Shown one piece after another: positions 26,801 through 42,100 of a stretch of 64,000 bases of DNA (position 1 is the stretch's first letter; the number at the start of each line of letters is the position of its first letter). The notes under the pieces were generated by a model. That model ran no database searches. It was not told the DNA's origin and saw only the letters and a program-made list of their open reading frames with translations. Source of the stretch: Fasciolopsis buskii (Eukaryota > Platyhelminthes > Trematoda > Plagiorchiida > Fasciolidae); contig LUCM01005908.1 of NCBI GenBank assembly GCA_008360955.1, positions 42,145 to 106,144 on the forward strand, read 5' to 3'. The position numbers and the translations under genes were made by a program.

Positions 26801-29800
26801 ATTAACAAAATCTCACATTACCATGCTGTCTTATCCGTTAGATCGTGTGGTCAAAGGCTCGGGGCAGGGTCCCCTCGGGTAGTATGAGTTATGGTTCACG
26901 ATGGATAACCGATGCCATAGAGGTATAGGATAGAGAATTTAACGTGTGATGCATTTTGCACACTGTTTTCCTTTCCCTTATCTTTCTCGCTCATTTTTTG
27001 TCATTTGTCATGATTCCGATGGCGCATGGTCTGTGTACATATAGACACACAAATACTGCCTACAATGTCCACCTGTCATTTTTTTACTTATACTTTGAAA
27101 ATGTGATTGGTCATAAGTGGGACCAGAATGGAATTGAAGTCTCATTTATTCGAAACTTTGTCGAAATTCAATTAATGCAGTTAACAAGTTCCAGGCCGGG
27201 CGAACGAAAAATAAATCTGAGATGACCATAAAACAAAACTGAAAAGTAAGATTCACAAAAAACTGAATTCAGCCGACAGTTAACGCCTGGCAACTAAATG
27301 ATTTCGATTCAACCCAGCCTACAAAACTGCGGGAAAACTACCTGCAACAATTCACGGTTAGCGTCGTCCTCTGACAGAACGAGATTATTCGACGGTTTAT
27401 GGACGTCCTGTTCATTGTTCGAAAACTCGTCAGCGTCTGCATCGCCCAAATCCAGGGTGCGCTCGGCATATTCACCCGCCCCATCCTCAGTCTCGTCCAA
27501 GAATGGAGTGCCGTCTCCACCGGTCATTGAATAGCCCATAATGGTATCCGCGTCTCTCGGTATTCTTAACTGTTCCGCTTTCCTGTCGTAAAAGGAGTCG
27601 TCCGCATGTGGTTCATGTAAACCGAACTTATCTTCCGTATCACCAGTAGTCTCTGCATATGGACCGTGGGATTCATGACCAACATCTTCAGGCTCAACTT
27701 CCATTGGTAACAATTCCTCCTGTGTGTCAAACAAAGGACGCGAAACCGCCATTTTAGTATGGCCAACGGATGTGGATTAGCCAATCTTGTTCAAATAATT
27801 TGCGCAAAAAGAGTAACAGTGAGAATAGATTGTTAGGTATTCTATGAAGAGGAAGTTCAAACGGAAAGAATACAACCAACAGTAATCTGATTCTGATTAC
27901 AGATGATGTTTGTTCCGAAATTTGCAGGCTTTCTAAGCACGCGGTGCAAAGGGAGGCTACCTGCTGATGCCGAAAATGCAAGGCCACTTTGCTTCGGTCC
28001 GATGAGTCATACACAAGTGACGCACGATTAAACCTAGAAGAATAGGACCGACGGTTAGACGCCTCCGACGTTAGATAAAAAAACACGGGTTGGAATTTGA
28101 CCGATTACAGGCCGAGGACAAGCAAGAAACCAGCCAGGTACCCCAGTCCGTGGACTGAGTTAGTGATACAATCAGAGGGGAGCGGAGGCAGCACTTGATA
28201 TGAAGACCAAATAGACGATGGGCCCACCAGACGTAGGAAAATCGCCTGAAAAATTCTATCTTGTACGGGCCTATGTAAATAATTTGATTATGACAAATGA
28301 ACAAAATTGTTGTGCTGAGCGGCCAGAACTCATTTGATAATTCTCGCCTGATTAGGTGGGGTGGAATTGAATTGGGATCGAGACGATCGGCTGAAGGCAC
28401 TAGGAGTTAGCAACAGGAACAAACGAAGCATTAAACCACGCGGTAGTGACACCATCTCGGCACCGGCCAGAAGTCGGTCGTCTCAGCTGATGAGGAAAGG
28501 TTTGTTCTTAATGACATGCGCAACAGTAGTAATAAGCGTACGCCAAGCGTTTACACTGTCGGATTTCGTTGTCTAAATACAACCTAATACTGTCACTCAT
28601 TCCGTGCTCTCATGATACTGCGGGGTTACCAATGCTGAAACGTCGATAGTCTGTGTACATCGGCTATACACACAAGGGTCATTTCCCTAGTGAAAAGAGG
28701 GAGCCTGGCTTAAGTAGGTCTATGACAGATAGATGATTATAACGCCAACATAACAGGTGAATAGTATGAGCGGAAACCAAACGTGCCATTTGCGTACACA
28801 ACACTTCATGCAACGTGCATCAAATTTGCGCTCAAGAGACAGAACATGCCTGCCGAAGCAAAATTCTGTTTCCAGTCGGCGTAGGCCTATATTAGCAGTA
28901 CATGATGTGGTGAAAAATGCCGAACATGGGTGAAAGCATTGTGACCGAGACCGTGACTAATAAGGATCTCAAAAGAAACACGACCACAACTTCCGCTGCT
29001 CCTGCGCAACAACCGAAAAAAAATAATTTTTTTCTGGGAGACCGTTCAGCCGATTTAACATTGCTTCTGTACAAAGATTCTGGTCCGAAGAATGCGTGTC
29101 TGTGTTGCTATAAAATAAAATTATGCTCAACACCACCAAAATCGAGTCTGAAATTGGGACATATTGCCTTCGTCACGTGGTCACACCGAAATTCGAATTG
29201 ATTACAATATGTTGTAACTGTGAAAATCAGACCGATAATTCGAAAAGCGCGTCGATAAGTTAAACAAAATTATGAACTGTACGTGGCATGCTATCCGAAA
29301 CTATTTTATACGGATGAACAACAGAACGGGAGCGGGACAATGAACGTTTTTCGGGAAACAACATATAGCATAGGTGGAGAATTCTACCACAACCAGTAAC
29401 TTACTGATTTGGATTGGTCACTGATGACCCCGTCATTCGATTTCCGAGAACTTGTTGCATTAAATTGGTGGTACCATAAGCGTGCAGTCTGATTCCGTGT
29501 GCAGTGCCGAATGACAGAATCCAGTTAGCAATGGGTTAGAAAAAATGACAAAAGTAAGGTGTACTTGGTCGACTGGAGCATCGAAAATCGAAATGGAAGG
29601 AACCATACACAATTATGGAGCAAAGCAATTCTGTCAAACAAGTTGGAATAGTACGCATATTACGAATTCTAGGGTTTTCATATCTCGACCTTAGTGACCA
29701 AAAGATAAATAGTAAAGAATAAGCACCAACGCCATACTTCATGCGGCACTGAGCGGAAAATGAGCCAGTAACAATTAGTTTCATGTAGATTGCCATCTTG

Positions 29801-32800
29801 AAAGAAGTAAAGCGTAGCTTTTTGACCTGGGCGTTTTGACCGACGAAATATGGATACAATGTTGTGCTAAGTGCAAGTTGACTACTCGGGCGAAACGGAA
29901 GGAATAAGCTATAAAACATCTAAGACCAGCCGCATCTCTGGGGAAAACGGGAAAAGAAGACCAAAAAATCCGGGGCGATCTAGCATCATCTGGATACTTC
30001 ATATATCTGGCAAAATTACGGATCGCGAGATAGTAGATTGTCACGTATCACATGGAAGCTGTGCCCTTAAATGCTCCAGCAAGGTCGGAGATGGTTGTCT
30101 CAGGTTCCGAGTTGGCTAGTCCTCTGAATGTATTTCGAAATACTCTCATATGACCGGCATCTGAAACAGAAATGACTACTCAGTGCTTTCTCGTGATGCT
30201 GTTCCCACCAGTGTACTGAGTACCAAGGATACTCAGTGCCATCCGAATAGCGTATGAAATGAACAATCAGTCACCGGTACCCATTGGATTAACACGATCC
30301 ACATCGCCATGCTGTTTTGTCCGTTAGACCATGTGGTCAAAGGCTCGAGTCAGGGTCCCCTAAATCAACCGTCTACCTCGGTTTAGGCAACTCGATAGTA
30401 TGAAGCCCAGATAGGAATCCTGGATCACAATAAATAACCGATGATAGGACAATTACTGTGCGCGGTGACTTCTGTATATTGTTTTTCTTTTTTTCCTCTT
30501 TCTCGTTCATTGTTTTCGTCCTTTGTCATAATTCCAATGGTCCATGATTTGCATTCAGACTTTTTTAATGCACTTGTCTGTGTACTGCTTTATTAAACTT
30601 CTTATACATCGAATCCTTTAAATTGGTAAGATGGGCTTTGTCTACTTGGCGGTATTTGGATATTCAGTTCAAGGTGATATCGAGTGGATGCTTGTCCAAT
30701 GCACTTCTAAAGGTAGGTGATAAGTTCTAAATAAATTTACACTGAGGCCGAGAGAAGAGGATAGCATAGATCCAACTTTTAAATTCATTGTGGCATGAAT
30801 AATGAGCGAAGAAGGCTAATCAGCCGCAAGTAAAAATAACATGGAAGATTATCCATCGTGATAATTAAATTTACAACAAATTATAAATTATAATAGTGAA
30901 ATTTCCATCACGATTATCAAGAACTGCGCAGTAGTCAATGTCTATGAGTTGAACCTATCAATATGACTTCTTGGGCTTAGCTGCAATCCGGATCGTCAAG
31001 CTGGATGCAGCGTTGCAATTATTTTGTTCATAAAAAAAGTTTGACGGAAGTTTTTTCCGCAGTTTACCGTTTCATGAACTTTAGCACATCATATAGTCAC
31101 CAGTAAAAAAATCGATGGGCAAAACAAAACACCGTCACAATTAAAATGCGTGGATAGAATAAGCACACACACACACTTTGAACAATGTGTTCAATTTATG
31201 GTTTACAACAGCTCATGCCTGAAGCGGTCCACATAAATTTATAATTTTTTCCCTGCAGAAAATACGATTTAGGTGGTAAACGAAATGGTAATGGGCCGCT
31301 AACAAGGAGTTTCGCGAAGTTATTCGAATTGTGATTTCAAAAAAATAAAGCCGCCCCCATGATTTGATTTGACGAATGTTTACCCTCTAAACCACGCTCC
31401 TATTGAAGATTTTGCAGGAGCATTGGATAGAGCAGGATACAGAGCATCGAAACTTGCAAGTGACTTTGTTCGTTTCCGGGGTAACAACACGACAGTTTGA
31501 CAAAGTACGCTTCAATCTTGAGTCCAGGATTCATGATGATATTGAGAGGAATTGCCCGCCGTTAAAAATTTGCTAGCCAACAACAGGGATTTAACTTGAA
31601 CATTAATTTGAATGGAATTTCCGATCAATTAAGGCAGCTTTGGCTTAATCATTGAGGTATAATATTGATTGCAATATTGGGTATCGGTAAGGTTTCTACC
31701 CGGTTGCGTGACTCAGATGGCCTTTGTGATTACAACCCATTATAAATTACCAAGTCTTCCTCTATGCTTAAATGATTTGCCTATACCGACAGGTGTTCGA
31801 GTGTCAAATTTAAACTACTTTGGTAGTCAACGTCCAACACATTCAACTCGCCGCAATCAGAGCCATACCATATAAGGACATAAAATGCAGATGAGGGGTG
31901 ATTTCGAATTTTCTCTTGATATCCTTACCAACATAAGAAAGTAAGTTTGAAATGGATAACCATGGAGAAACATTTTTGTCTCCCCGGCTTCGAGTAGATA
32001 TCTGCAACAGTGCGAAGGACGACAGCCATTAGTCGAATCTGGACAGCCTAGTTTTGTTTTTATCCCATTCCTGTTGGTCGCCACCTTCACCATATAGGGC
32101 AAAGAAAAGTAGCTCTGAATGTGTTTATTCTGGAGCAAATTTGCCTAATTCACGTTGAGTGGATGAATACGACGTCAATGGCTAGCGGATGGGTTGGATC
32201 CCATGATACTGATCAGAAACACTCATTGAGTATCGCTTATTTTGGTATAAAAACTGTTCAGCAAATTCCCCGTTCGATTTTCTGGAATATTAGTAGAGAA
32301 TTATATGGCTACCAAATTATTTGTTATACGGTATCATTTCCCAAACAAACAGTTCATAAAACATGGGAGCAGCGTACAGCGGTTTAATCCGGGTCGGGAA
32401 TCATCAGCAGTGCGCATTCGTCGTACCCAAACTGCACTGCGAACTCCGGACCAAGGACTATGAATCGAGCATCTTAGCCACTGAACCAAATAGGGTGGGG
32501 GGAGGGATGCTGTTATTAACGATTCATCGAACATCAACACCTCTATTCACTACTCACTGCCAAGGTCAAGAGCCGCTGGCTCAAAATAATCGATTCTGAT
32601 CGGGTTTTAAATGCTTTGTGGTAGACTGATTAATTTTATTGCAGGGTAGCAGTGTTTGAAGTCTGTGCTTAAGATATCTATCGAATGAAGGTTTTGGACC
32701 TCTGCCATACGCGAACTGTGGTAGCCATGGAATGGAGTTAGCGTTATCGTCAGTACATGGACGATATCACCTCAATGGATGTTCAAACGTCTATGTTCTA

Positions 32801-35800
32801 AACGTCATCTTCAACGATGTGTCACAGAGATAACTGTAAGGACAGTTTACGAAAGGCGCATGAAGAAGGGAAAATGTGTTTAGCATTTCAATCATAACTA
32901 ACCAGCAATTCATACATAATTTTTATATCCCAATTCGTGTGGAACACTCGCAGCAATGAAAACTACTTGGGCTATCTGCAGAGAAGTCATCTATCAATAG
33001 GGGACAATCGCTGTTCGCCAACGGCCCGTGGCCGTGCAAATCAGCCACGGATAGGAGCAACACCATTTGGGGAAATTTAAAAAACCGTTGAGTGTCTGCT
33101 CGGTAGTGTAATGGCTAAGACATTCAACTCAAAATCGTTCGTTCTGGTTTCGCGTCCCAGTTCGGGCGCGATGGATGTACAATGCTGATGATCCCCAACG
33201 AGGTTGCAACAGCTGTACGATGCTTCCGTAGTTTACTAATAACCAGTTGAGGGTTTATGTCACATACTGAATAAATTCCCTAAACACAACAACGACAACA
33301 GAAGCAAGAATAAAAAAAACTGAAAGCACATCAGAGTATGACCAAGAATGAAACCTCCATTCAGGAAACAATTAGTAAAGCAAAAATCATCGCAAATAGC
33401 AAACCGCCTACCTTGAACAATCCATGAATCGCATCTTTTGTAAATGCGGTCCTCCTGGCGCTGAAAACTCCCTGATTAATAAAACGGCGACAAATATAGG
33501 ACCAAAAGAATTTCGCGAACATGTCACAAAAACGCATCGCATTGGACAATGAGACCACGGTTTCTGTAGGGATGGATGTGCCGAGTCTGCGCCAGAATCG
33601 AGTCAGACAAGATTCAGCAATATCTTGGAATCAAAAGAGAAAACGAGGGATTGTTTAAGCTTTAAATCGATCAATTTTGAGTAATCGGAAGGAATGAATA
33701 AATTAATACCACCACTGCAGTCTAAATCTTCGACCAGATACAAAGATGAGAAGATTATAGCAAATCACAGAACCTCATCGTTCCTACAACTTTCATGAGA
33801 TTTGACAAATCTAACCGCGTTGTCAACATTCTCGCATTGATCGATTTCATGCATTTAGCATCAACAAGCAGAGCAACGATTAACTGAACATTAGCGCATT
33901 TCTAGTCGGTTTGCGAAAATGCGCTCAGGTAATCGTTGTTATCGCGTGACACCGCATAACTATAAAACGAAGAGTACAGACAAGGGGAAACATTGAAATG
34001 CTTGAACGCCGCTGACCGCGATATTTAACCATATCACTCAAGGTCATAAAACATTCAATTGTGGAGCCCCGTGGATCCCAATCCGATAGTATAACTCAAT
34101 CTACTAGAGATAGTCCATTGGTTTGGGTTTTCATTCCTCTTCGCCGCATCAGGGACTGTGTACCTTGATCCATCTTCCGACTATCACTTGCCTCGAACAA
34201 CAGCTTATACCGAAGAAGTCGATGCGCGGACATGTGGAACAAATAACTTAATCACCTTAACCTACTCAAGTTTGGTGCCTGTTCTCTCGACTGAATTCCG
34301 TAACCCGATACCTTATGTCTTATCTGCGAGTTCCTAACAAAGGACTGGATGGATTCGAAATAAAAAAAACCAAAGCGAACCGAGCCCCAGTAAGATTATC
34401 AGCTTGCATCAAAATTTAGAATAATAACCATTATGGAGTTGTACAGAATACACATCATACAGCTTCCCTCGACAAAAGAATACTGTCCACCGCATTCCAT
34501 GCCTTCACGCAAACATGCCCAAATGACCAGGTTCATTGGAAGACTACGGTTGTTTTACCCGCAATATCCAAGAAAGGATAATTTAAAGTCAAATCCAACG
34601 GTCCATCGCTATAAACAAATCGACTCAAAGGCCTCCCATAATTTCAACATTGCGTTCCTACTTCGGACAAGCAACTCCCGTCAACCAATATGGGTCCCGC
34701 AGTCCCGCAGTCCCGCAGCCCCGCAGTCTCTTTATGCCCCGTTGGTAGGATTGCTAGAATGTTGTATGCACCGGGACAATGATCTTCGAAAAGGGTTGTA
34801 TGACAGGCCGACAAAAAGCAACGACAAAAAAAACCAACACAAGCCAGAGCCCAGTGAGCGTGTCAACCAGCATCAACATTTACACAGTCAGTACAGCCTT
34901 ACAGAATTTACTTGGCCGTTATGAATTTTAGTGAAGTTTGCAAACTTTGTTGTGATTCGTACTCCCATACACTATCGATGAGTGAGGAATTTCGCGGTTA
35001 ACTTTCCCTATACCTATACAAGACCGGTGAACGTGTCTTGGCAGTTTTCGGGGAACACAACCGACTCAACAAATTGTCAGATGACAGAGGAAGTCCGCGC
35101 ATACGGTGGTTTGTATGGCTGAATCAATGGACTAAACCAGTCGTTTGATTCTTTCACTCACAAGCAGATGCTGAGGGATTTCAATTTTGCCGTCCTTTTT
35201 TGATCTATCTTACTTGTTCCGGGAAACACGCGAAATTCGCTAAAAGTTAGAACTTTGCGCGCATGGATGTCCTGACAGAGCGTACAATATACTCCTGTCA
35301 AGTAGCATTACTTTGCTTTAACTTGGGAGATCAAAAAATTCAACATAAGCACCTGAGCACTACTGTACATAAGCTTTTGGTCCATGCACCAAGCGCATGG
35401 TCCAGCTGAAGGTCATTTCTCCCGCGTTCTTCCACTGGAATAAAGGTTTCATTGGATCGTGTAATCGGGGAACGTACGGCTTGTGGATGGCTTACTGTTT
35501 GTCGAACGATATTCGGTAGGGATTTATAACACCGGTCCAGACTGAGTCGTGCGTGCATTTGCTATTCCGTGAATGTCTACGACAGAAGATCAACCATCGA
35601 CTAATGGTCCGTGCAGTTTATTGTGTCTGAGTACACGTGATTGATAAGTTCAGAAACAATATTTAAACGACAGCAACCAAGGACACTTATACTGCATGAA
35701 GACGAACCGCATGAGTCGAACTAGTGTACTGAAGAACGATCGGCTTTCCCACCGCCAGCCAATAAAACGGATTAACGGAGAACTGAAGACGTTATTTACC

Positions 35801-38800
35801 ATCCCAATTTTCAAGGTCATAGGAGAGCAATTCTGATAGACAACAGGGCTTCTTAAAGCCATGGGATAAGACCACTTCAAAGATCCAACGCGAAGGCGTG
35901 TAATAAACAACTGCGGCGTAACTCGATCCTGTTTATGGGAATCTGTATGTCACTCGTGTGGAATGAGATTCAGCTATAGATTTCAAGAGGGAGTTTTATT
36001 TTGCATGTACCGCAAAACCCCTTATATGTCATAGCAAAGAACCTACCGGATATATCCTCAGACTCGAGGACTTCATCCATCACGAGGCGTAAAACATGTG
36101 GAACAATTCGATCAAACGCCACCGTTCGAACAGAATGTGGACCTTTGGGAGTATCCGAGCCCATTATCCTGGTGGACTTGTCGGTGTCCAGTAAACGAAG
36201 TTCGGCGGTGAATTTTTCCGTTAACAGGCTGCGGACCTGTGTGCACGTGTGTGCGCAGGTGAGAGTTGGATTTGAGACAACAACGAGATGATGAAAGGTT
36301 GAATTCGAACCACAACAAAGAAATGATGAATGAGGAGAGTGAGCGAGACCAATGATGACTATTCGAAGGGAATGCCCTTTGAGTGAAAATTCCCACTGAG
36401 CACACTAAGGAGACATAAATTGACGGACAAGCTCGTTTTCGGTAACTCGCACTCATGACATTACATCACAACACTAAATACATACATACATATATACGTC
36501 AAATATATATATTAAAACGTTTTCCTAATACATTATAATATGATGGCATGAGTACAATGCACTGAAAGTTGGTTACATTGAGAAGGCGAAACTGAGTTCC
36601 TGAAAAATGGAATGTAATTTTGAAAATGTTTGTTGTTAAATAAGGAATTGATTGCTCAACCAAAAAGGCCCTTTGTAGTTTAGCGAAAGAACAATAAAAA
36701 ATGCTTAATTATGTCAACAACTAGTCCTGATCGTGTGGGTTAAAATCAACCCAGAACGAAGGCGAAAGATAGTAATCTCAGCTGCTAAGTCGATGAGGGC
36801 GGAGACCGACTCGTTGTAACACCGGATGTGATGGAGGCTTAATGATGAGATTCTTAGATCCACCTTTCAGCTGTCGACCTTCAGACTACTGAGGCAATAG
36901 GGTTACTCAGTAACTTTGGTAACTGATATGACGAAAGATGATGGCAACAGCACCGAAATGATCTGGTGCTAAAAGCATGGGAACTTCTAGTCGGGAGCTT
37001 AATGACCCCAAAAAATAATTTATTGCTTAGTAAAATAGAGCTTGACAAATGCAAAAGCGCCTGCCTGTTTCTCGGACATTGCCGTTTATTTCTGGCCTCC
37101 GAATGTCACGGTATGGTTGGAGGTGGGTGTCTCAGGCTTCGAATTGGCTACTTCACAGAATTTATCTTGAAATACTCCCATATGATCGCCGTCTCGAACG
37201 GAAGCTACTGATGGAGGCCCACGCGCTGCGTACTTAAAACGTTGTTCTCGCTAAACTCTTGCGATGAAGACGAAAGACTCATTCCATCCACCACGTTGAC
37301 CGGTCCTTGATAATTAGTATACAGAAGTTCGTAAAATCCTCCTTCCAAACCAAACACGGACGGGGCAAAAAGCACACGATTCATTGCCTCACCGGTCTCT
37401 AGGGCCAAGGGATATACTGGGCGTCTAGTATATTCAACCCATCCGAAAGGCGTATGAAATGAACAATCAGTCACCGGTACCCATTGGATTAACACGATCC
37501 ACATCGCCATGCTGTTTTGTCCGTTAGACCATGTGGTCAAAGGCTCGAGTCAGGGTCCCCTAAATCAACCGTCTACCTCGGTTTAGGCAACTCGATAGTA
37601 TGAAGCCCAGATAGGAATCCTGGATCACAATAAATAACCGATGATGGGACAATTACTGTGCGCGGTGACTTCTGTATATTGTTTTTCTTTTTTTCCTCTT
37701 TCTCGTTCATTGTTTTCGTCCTTTGTCATGATTCCAATGGTCCATGATTTGCATTCAGATGAAATGCATATATATATATATGCATATATATATATATATA
37801 TATATTTTATAGATGACATTTCCCAAAGCAGATTAATAATAGTTTATTTTTATTAGTAATAATATCACTATTACAGGATAATTTTTTGCAGTCCGACTGA
37901 TTTCGCCTCGGGGACAGAGTATTCTTTGTTCGACTCCTCAGTACAGTATACGTAAACCGAGGTTCAACGACCCACCACGGATGTCGGAATGACTCGTAAC
38001 GATTGCGTGGGCGAATAATGCAATCTTTACCATCTTACTGATCTTTGATTTTTTATCACAAAATATCATTAGCGCATGCACCCGAAACCTCAGATCACGC
38101 GGTTGATGTTATTTGGCAACCATGTTCCTAGGAGCGTGCTGAAAAATTGACGTTTTTATCACAGTGATAAAACGGTCTCTAAAGTATCATTTTTTTTCAA
38201 GCCCAATATCCAACTGAAGCCAAGTTCAGGTAAAACCTTTTATTCTATTCAAAAGGTGTTGAACAATTGGTCTCTGATGCTATCCTCAACTAGAGATAAT
38301 TATTGCCCAGTAAGCATTGTTCTATAACGGCTTCTCGGATAATTTACTACAACATCTCGCACTCTGATTCGAATTACGGAGTTTTCGGTATCCACGCGCT
38401 AATTCCTGAAGTATCGCGTTCCACCCCCTCCCCTCTCCCTAAAAAAGCACTGAACAGAACGGAAAATTTGGCTCAAATTAATGCGAGCACGAGAAATCTT
38501 ATTTCGTCAAATTTTATTCTCCTGGTACGCTTTTTATCCAGGAAGTTTGGAATAACGTACTTCGACGTTCAAACATGGAAGTAAGCTTGTTGGAGTACAT
38601 TTGTTGCAGTTTTTACAAAAATGCGAGAAAGAAAGCGAATACGCGACGCCGTACACCAGATTGACTAGTCTTTAGTAATAAATCGAAAGGAGTTGTCCAA
38701 ACCCCCATTCCAAACCAACCATGGATAGCGTACAAAGTACACAGTACTATGCTCATTGGAATGTGACCAGGAAATGTACTGGACATCCGGGACATCTGGC

Positions 38801-39110
38801 CTCATCCGACGCAGGCGCAAATTGAGTAACCAGCCCGGGGCCCCTGCAAGTTGAGACTTTTAAATTGTCTTAATGCCTTGTGGGTTAGACCAGTCAAAGG
38901 CCTGGAGTAGAATCTTTTATGTCAACTGTCTATTCTGATTTGGGGAACCGGGTCGTATCAGGCGAAACCACGTATCCTTTCGGATAGCCGATGAGGTGAC
39001 GATACAGACTGAAGGAGAAAACGTACACGAGGTGAACTTCGCAGTGTTTTCTTCCTTTTCGCTTTCTTCCGTATTGTTTTCTCCCTTCACCATGGTTCTG
39101 ATGGCACTTA

Positions 39111-39141
<31 letters not shown>

Positions 39142-42100
39142 TATTCCAGACTCCAGTTGTCAGAATTTTGGTACCTGTGACGATATTACCTATATAGACT
39201 GATACGATGTTGTCCGAACTAAATTTTTAACGAAAGTGAGAAATCGACGAGGTGGTTCAATATCATTTACCAGTAACAAGTGGTGTTGATCCATTCGACC
39301 CCTATTATGCCTCGAATGCACGAAACCTAGTTCGTAGTAGATCTTATTTGCTCAAATTTTGTCGCATTTTATGCGTCAATACGGATTGCACACAATATCG
39401 AAGCGCATAAACTAGCGCTGACTGCAAATAACCCCCACCAAGCGACTGAACGCTCATTCTGTGTGTATTATTTCGGATTTCATTTTCAACCATTTAACGA
39501 ATAATGCAGCATCTAGTGGACCAGCATTTGCTGACTCCCGCTGAACCATGAAGACACTTGCGAAGAACCAACAATTTCATCATACACATAACATCAAGTT
39601 TAGACTGATTGTAGAACGAAAAGCTTATTGGGACTAACTTTGACTAAATTGTCTTCGAAATCATTTGATCCATCAATGATCGGAGTGAAATATATTCTGG
39701 GCACAAAATCCGCCTCATTCTGCTTGCGTGGGGAATGCGATTCGTTTTCTGCGCCGTGCTGATTTTGATCACGGCCAAGATCATCATTGCTAGTGAGCGA
39801 TAGTTTCCGATTCGATACGGGCTTTTGAGCTATTAATTGGGTCTCAGATAACGAGCACTGAGAGGAAGAGTCGTGCGCACGAATACGAGTAAACACATGA
39901 CGTCCGGTAGTCAGACGTGGGACACCAAAGTAGGCGTAACCGGCCCGGAGTTGGGCTGCAAAAAACTGGAAGCCATTTGAGCCTACCGATCTGCACAAGT
40001 TCAATGTTTGATCAAAGGGATCTGAAAACAACGCACGAAGAGAATGACAGAGTAAGACTATCCATAATATATTCTTCGCTAATTTGGCCATTACTGCAGT
40101 TCATCAAGTGTGTAGCTAATACTCTCCAATCCAATCGACTCAATGCTTCTAGACTCGATAGTTGGTTTTTGCACTAGAATCTCGATTGAAAACCTAGAAG
40201 CAAGTGTAGAAGTACCCATTTTAGAAATCACAACAGTGATCTGACGGAAGTTTTTCATCAGTTAGTGGAGATTAAATTCCAGAACGAAGATTCGTGATCT
40301 CAAGTTTGGATTTCTGATATAAGTAGTACCCACATATCGGTCTTCTTCCTCTCAGTGGCGGCATGACAGTCACTTAAAAGATGCACTCAACATCAGTATG
40401 TGAATATTTTGCAGTAAGAGGTCGCGAATAGAAACGACGACCTTAGTAAACTGTTCTATCTCATCCACAAGAGACAATACAAGCGGGTTTGAAACTATAC
40501 AACCGGTGTGCAAAACACCAGATAGACCAATCAATGAAAACGCCTTTAGTTCTGTACGAAACCAGCTACACCCCCCCCCGGAATATCAATAAAAGCGCCG
40601 ACGTAAACAAATGGAAAGACCGAGAAGCGGTTTGGGGGGATAGTATTTCCCCAGACTTTCAAAAACTTCCTTGTCGTCACTGCACGATAGGTGATGTCAA
40701 CTACTTGACCACATGTGGTGAAATAATGTATTCCCGTCTGATTGGGGTGTTTATTCTGCTATCTTCGTTAAGTAGGAAATACCGAGGGATCACCTTGACT
40801 GGTGCTAGCGCAAAGATAAGCAGGTCCTTTTTGCCGAACCAAGGGGTTTGTTGTCTTGACAGATGCTACGTCCCAAATCTTCAGTGCATCGACTTTTGGG
40901 ATGCGCTGGATTTGGTTAATCTCGATAAGCATTTAAAGGTCTGGAAGGAACGGTATTCGGCCATCAGCTTGAGGATCCGTAGTAACGGCTAAGCGTCTTT
41001 GGGTTTCGGATCTAGACAAGGCTGTCTTCTCTCGCCGGTTGTGTTTAACTAAGACGCTGATTGGACAGTGTCAGGAAAAATGCATCACATCGTTTCCATT
41101 ACATGCTTGACGGACTACTGTAGTGGAAGCAGTATGATCTTTAGTTATTAGTTTCCGTGACAGGGGGATTCGGCAAACATGACTTCGAAGCTCTGAATGG
41201 AATAGCATCAATTGAGAATCCAACAGACCAAGTACAAGGACGAGCCAGGAGACAGTGTATTGCCCTCCATAATTATTTTTTTCTAATGGGAGATATTGTC
41301 CTGTTAGGGGACCTCCTACTCGACGCGTTACAAAAAATTCTAGACCGAACCGATTTTCGTGGGAAGACCATTGGGCTAAAAGTGAATTCAACAATACCCG
41401 AAGCCTTTACAGTCTATCCTCATCCAACAACTTAACAGCTGTTCATCAACGCCAACCAACCGAGTTCGCCTCCCCAGGCAAAAAATGAAGTGATATTAAG
41501 GGCCGAAAACGCCAGTACTGCTTCGCTAAGACAAAACATAAAAACTCCCAGCGAAACCATCTTATGGACCAAAATTCGTACTTACCTTGTCGCTATTTAC
41601 CTCCCTGCGGAAAGTGGTCACCATGACCTAAGAAAACCTAGAGTTGGAAATTTTCGATCTTTGTTGCCTGTGAAAAACGCTGACATCGAAGAAATCTCCC
41701 TTTACTTCCAAAGTTGATAGTTGTAGTGGGTTTGCCATGTGGTACGGAGACTGGAATCGGAGATAATCAAACAGGCACTATCTTGGTCGTTGCCCTGGTT
41801 GGGATCGTTGCCTTGGTGCACAGCTTAAAACGTGAGCTAACACCATAGAAGAGCCGCACAACTTTCGAGCCTTCAGTCAGCTCAAGCAACCTGGCGATAG
41901 AAAAAGCACTAGATCTTGATCTGTACTGGGCATGGCTCCAAACACCATGTGATCGCCACAGTCCATGATATCCATGAGGTTGACTCTTGCTACAAATAAC
42001 TGCGTGGAAGTAAAAGCACGTGGCTTCGTCCTCAGCGTATGACGAAACACACTCCACGGCACATCTCCTAAAGTGCAAGACTTAAATAGAATGGTTGGTG

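Noticed and set aside
35340..35575. Minus-strand frame with CAAACA|GTAAGC donor (possible exon, MHARLSLDRCYKSLPNIV)
   Set aside because: Needs phase 0 entry, but exon 14 ends in phase 1 and joins exon 15 perfectly without it.
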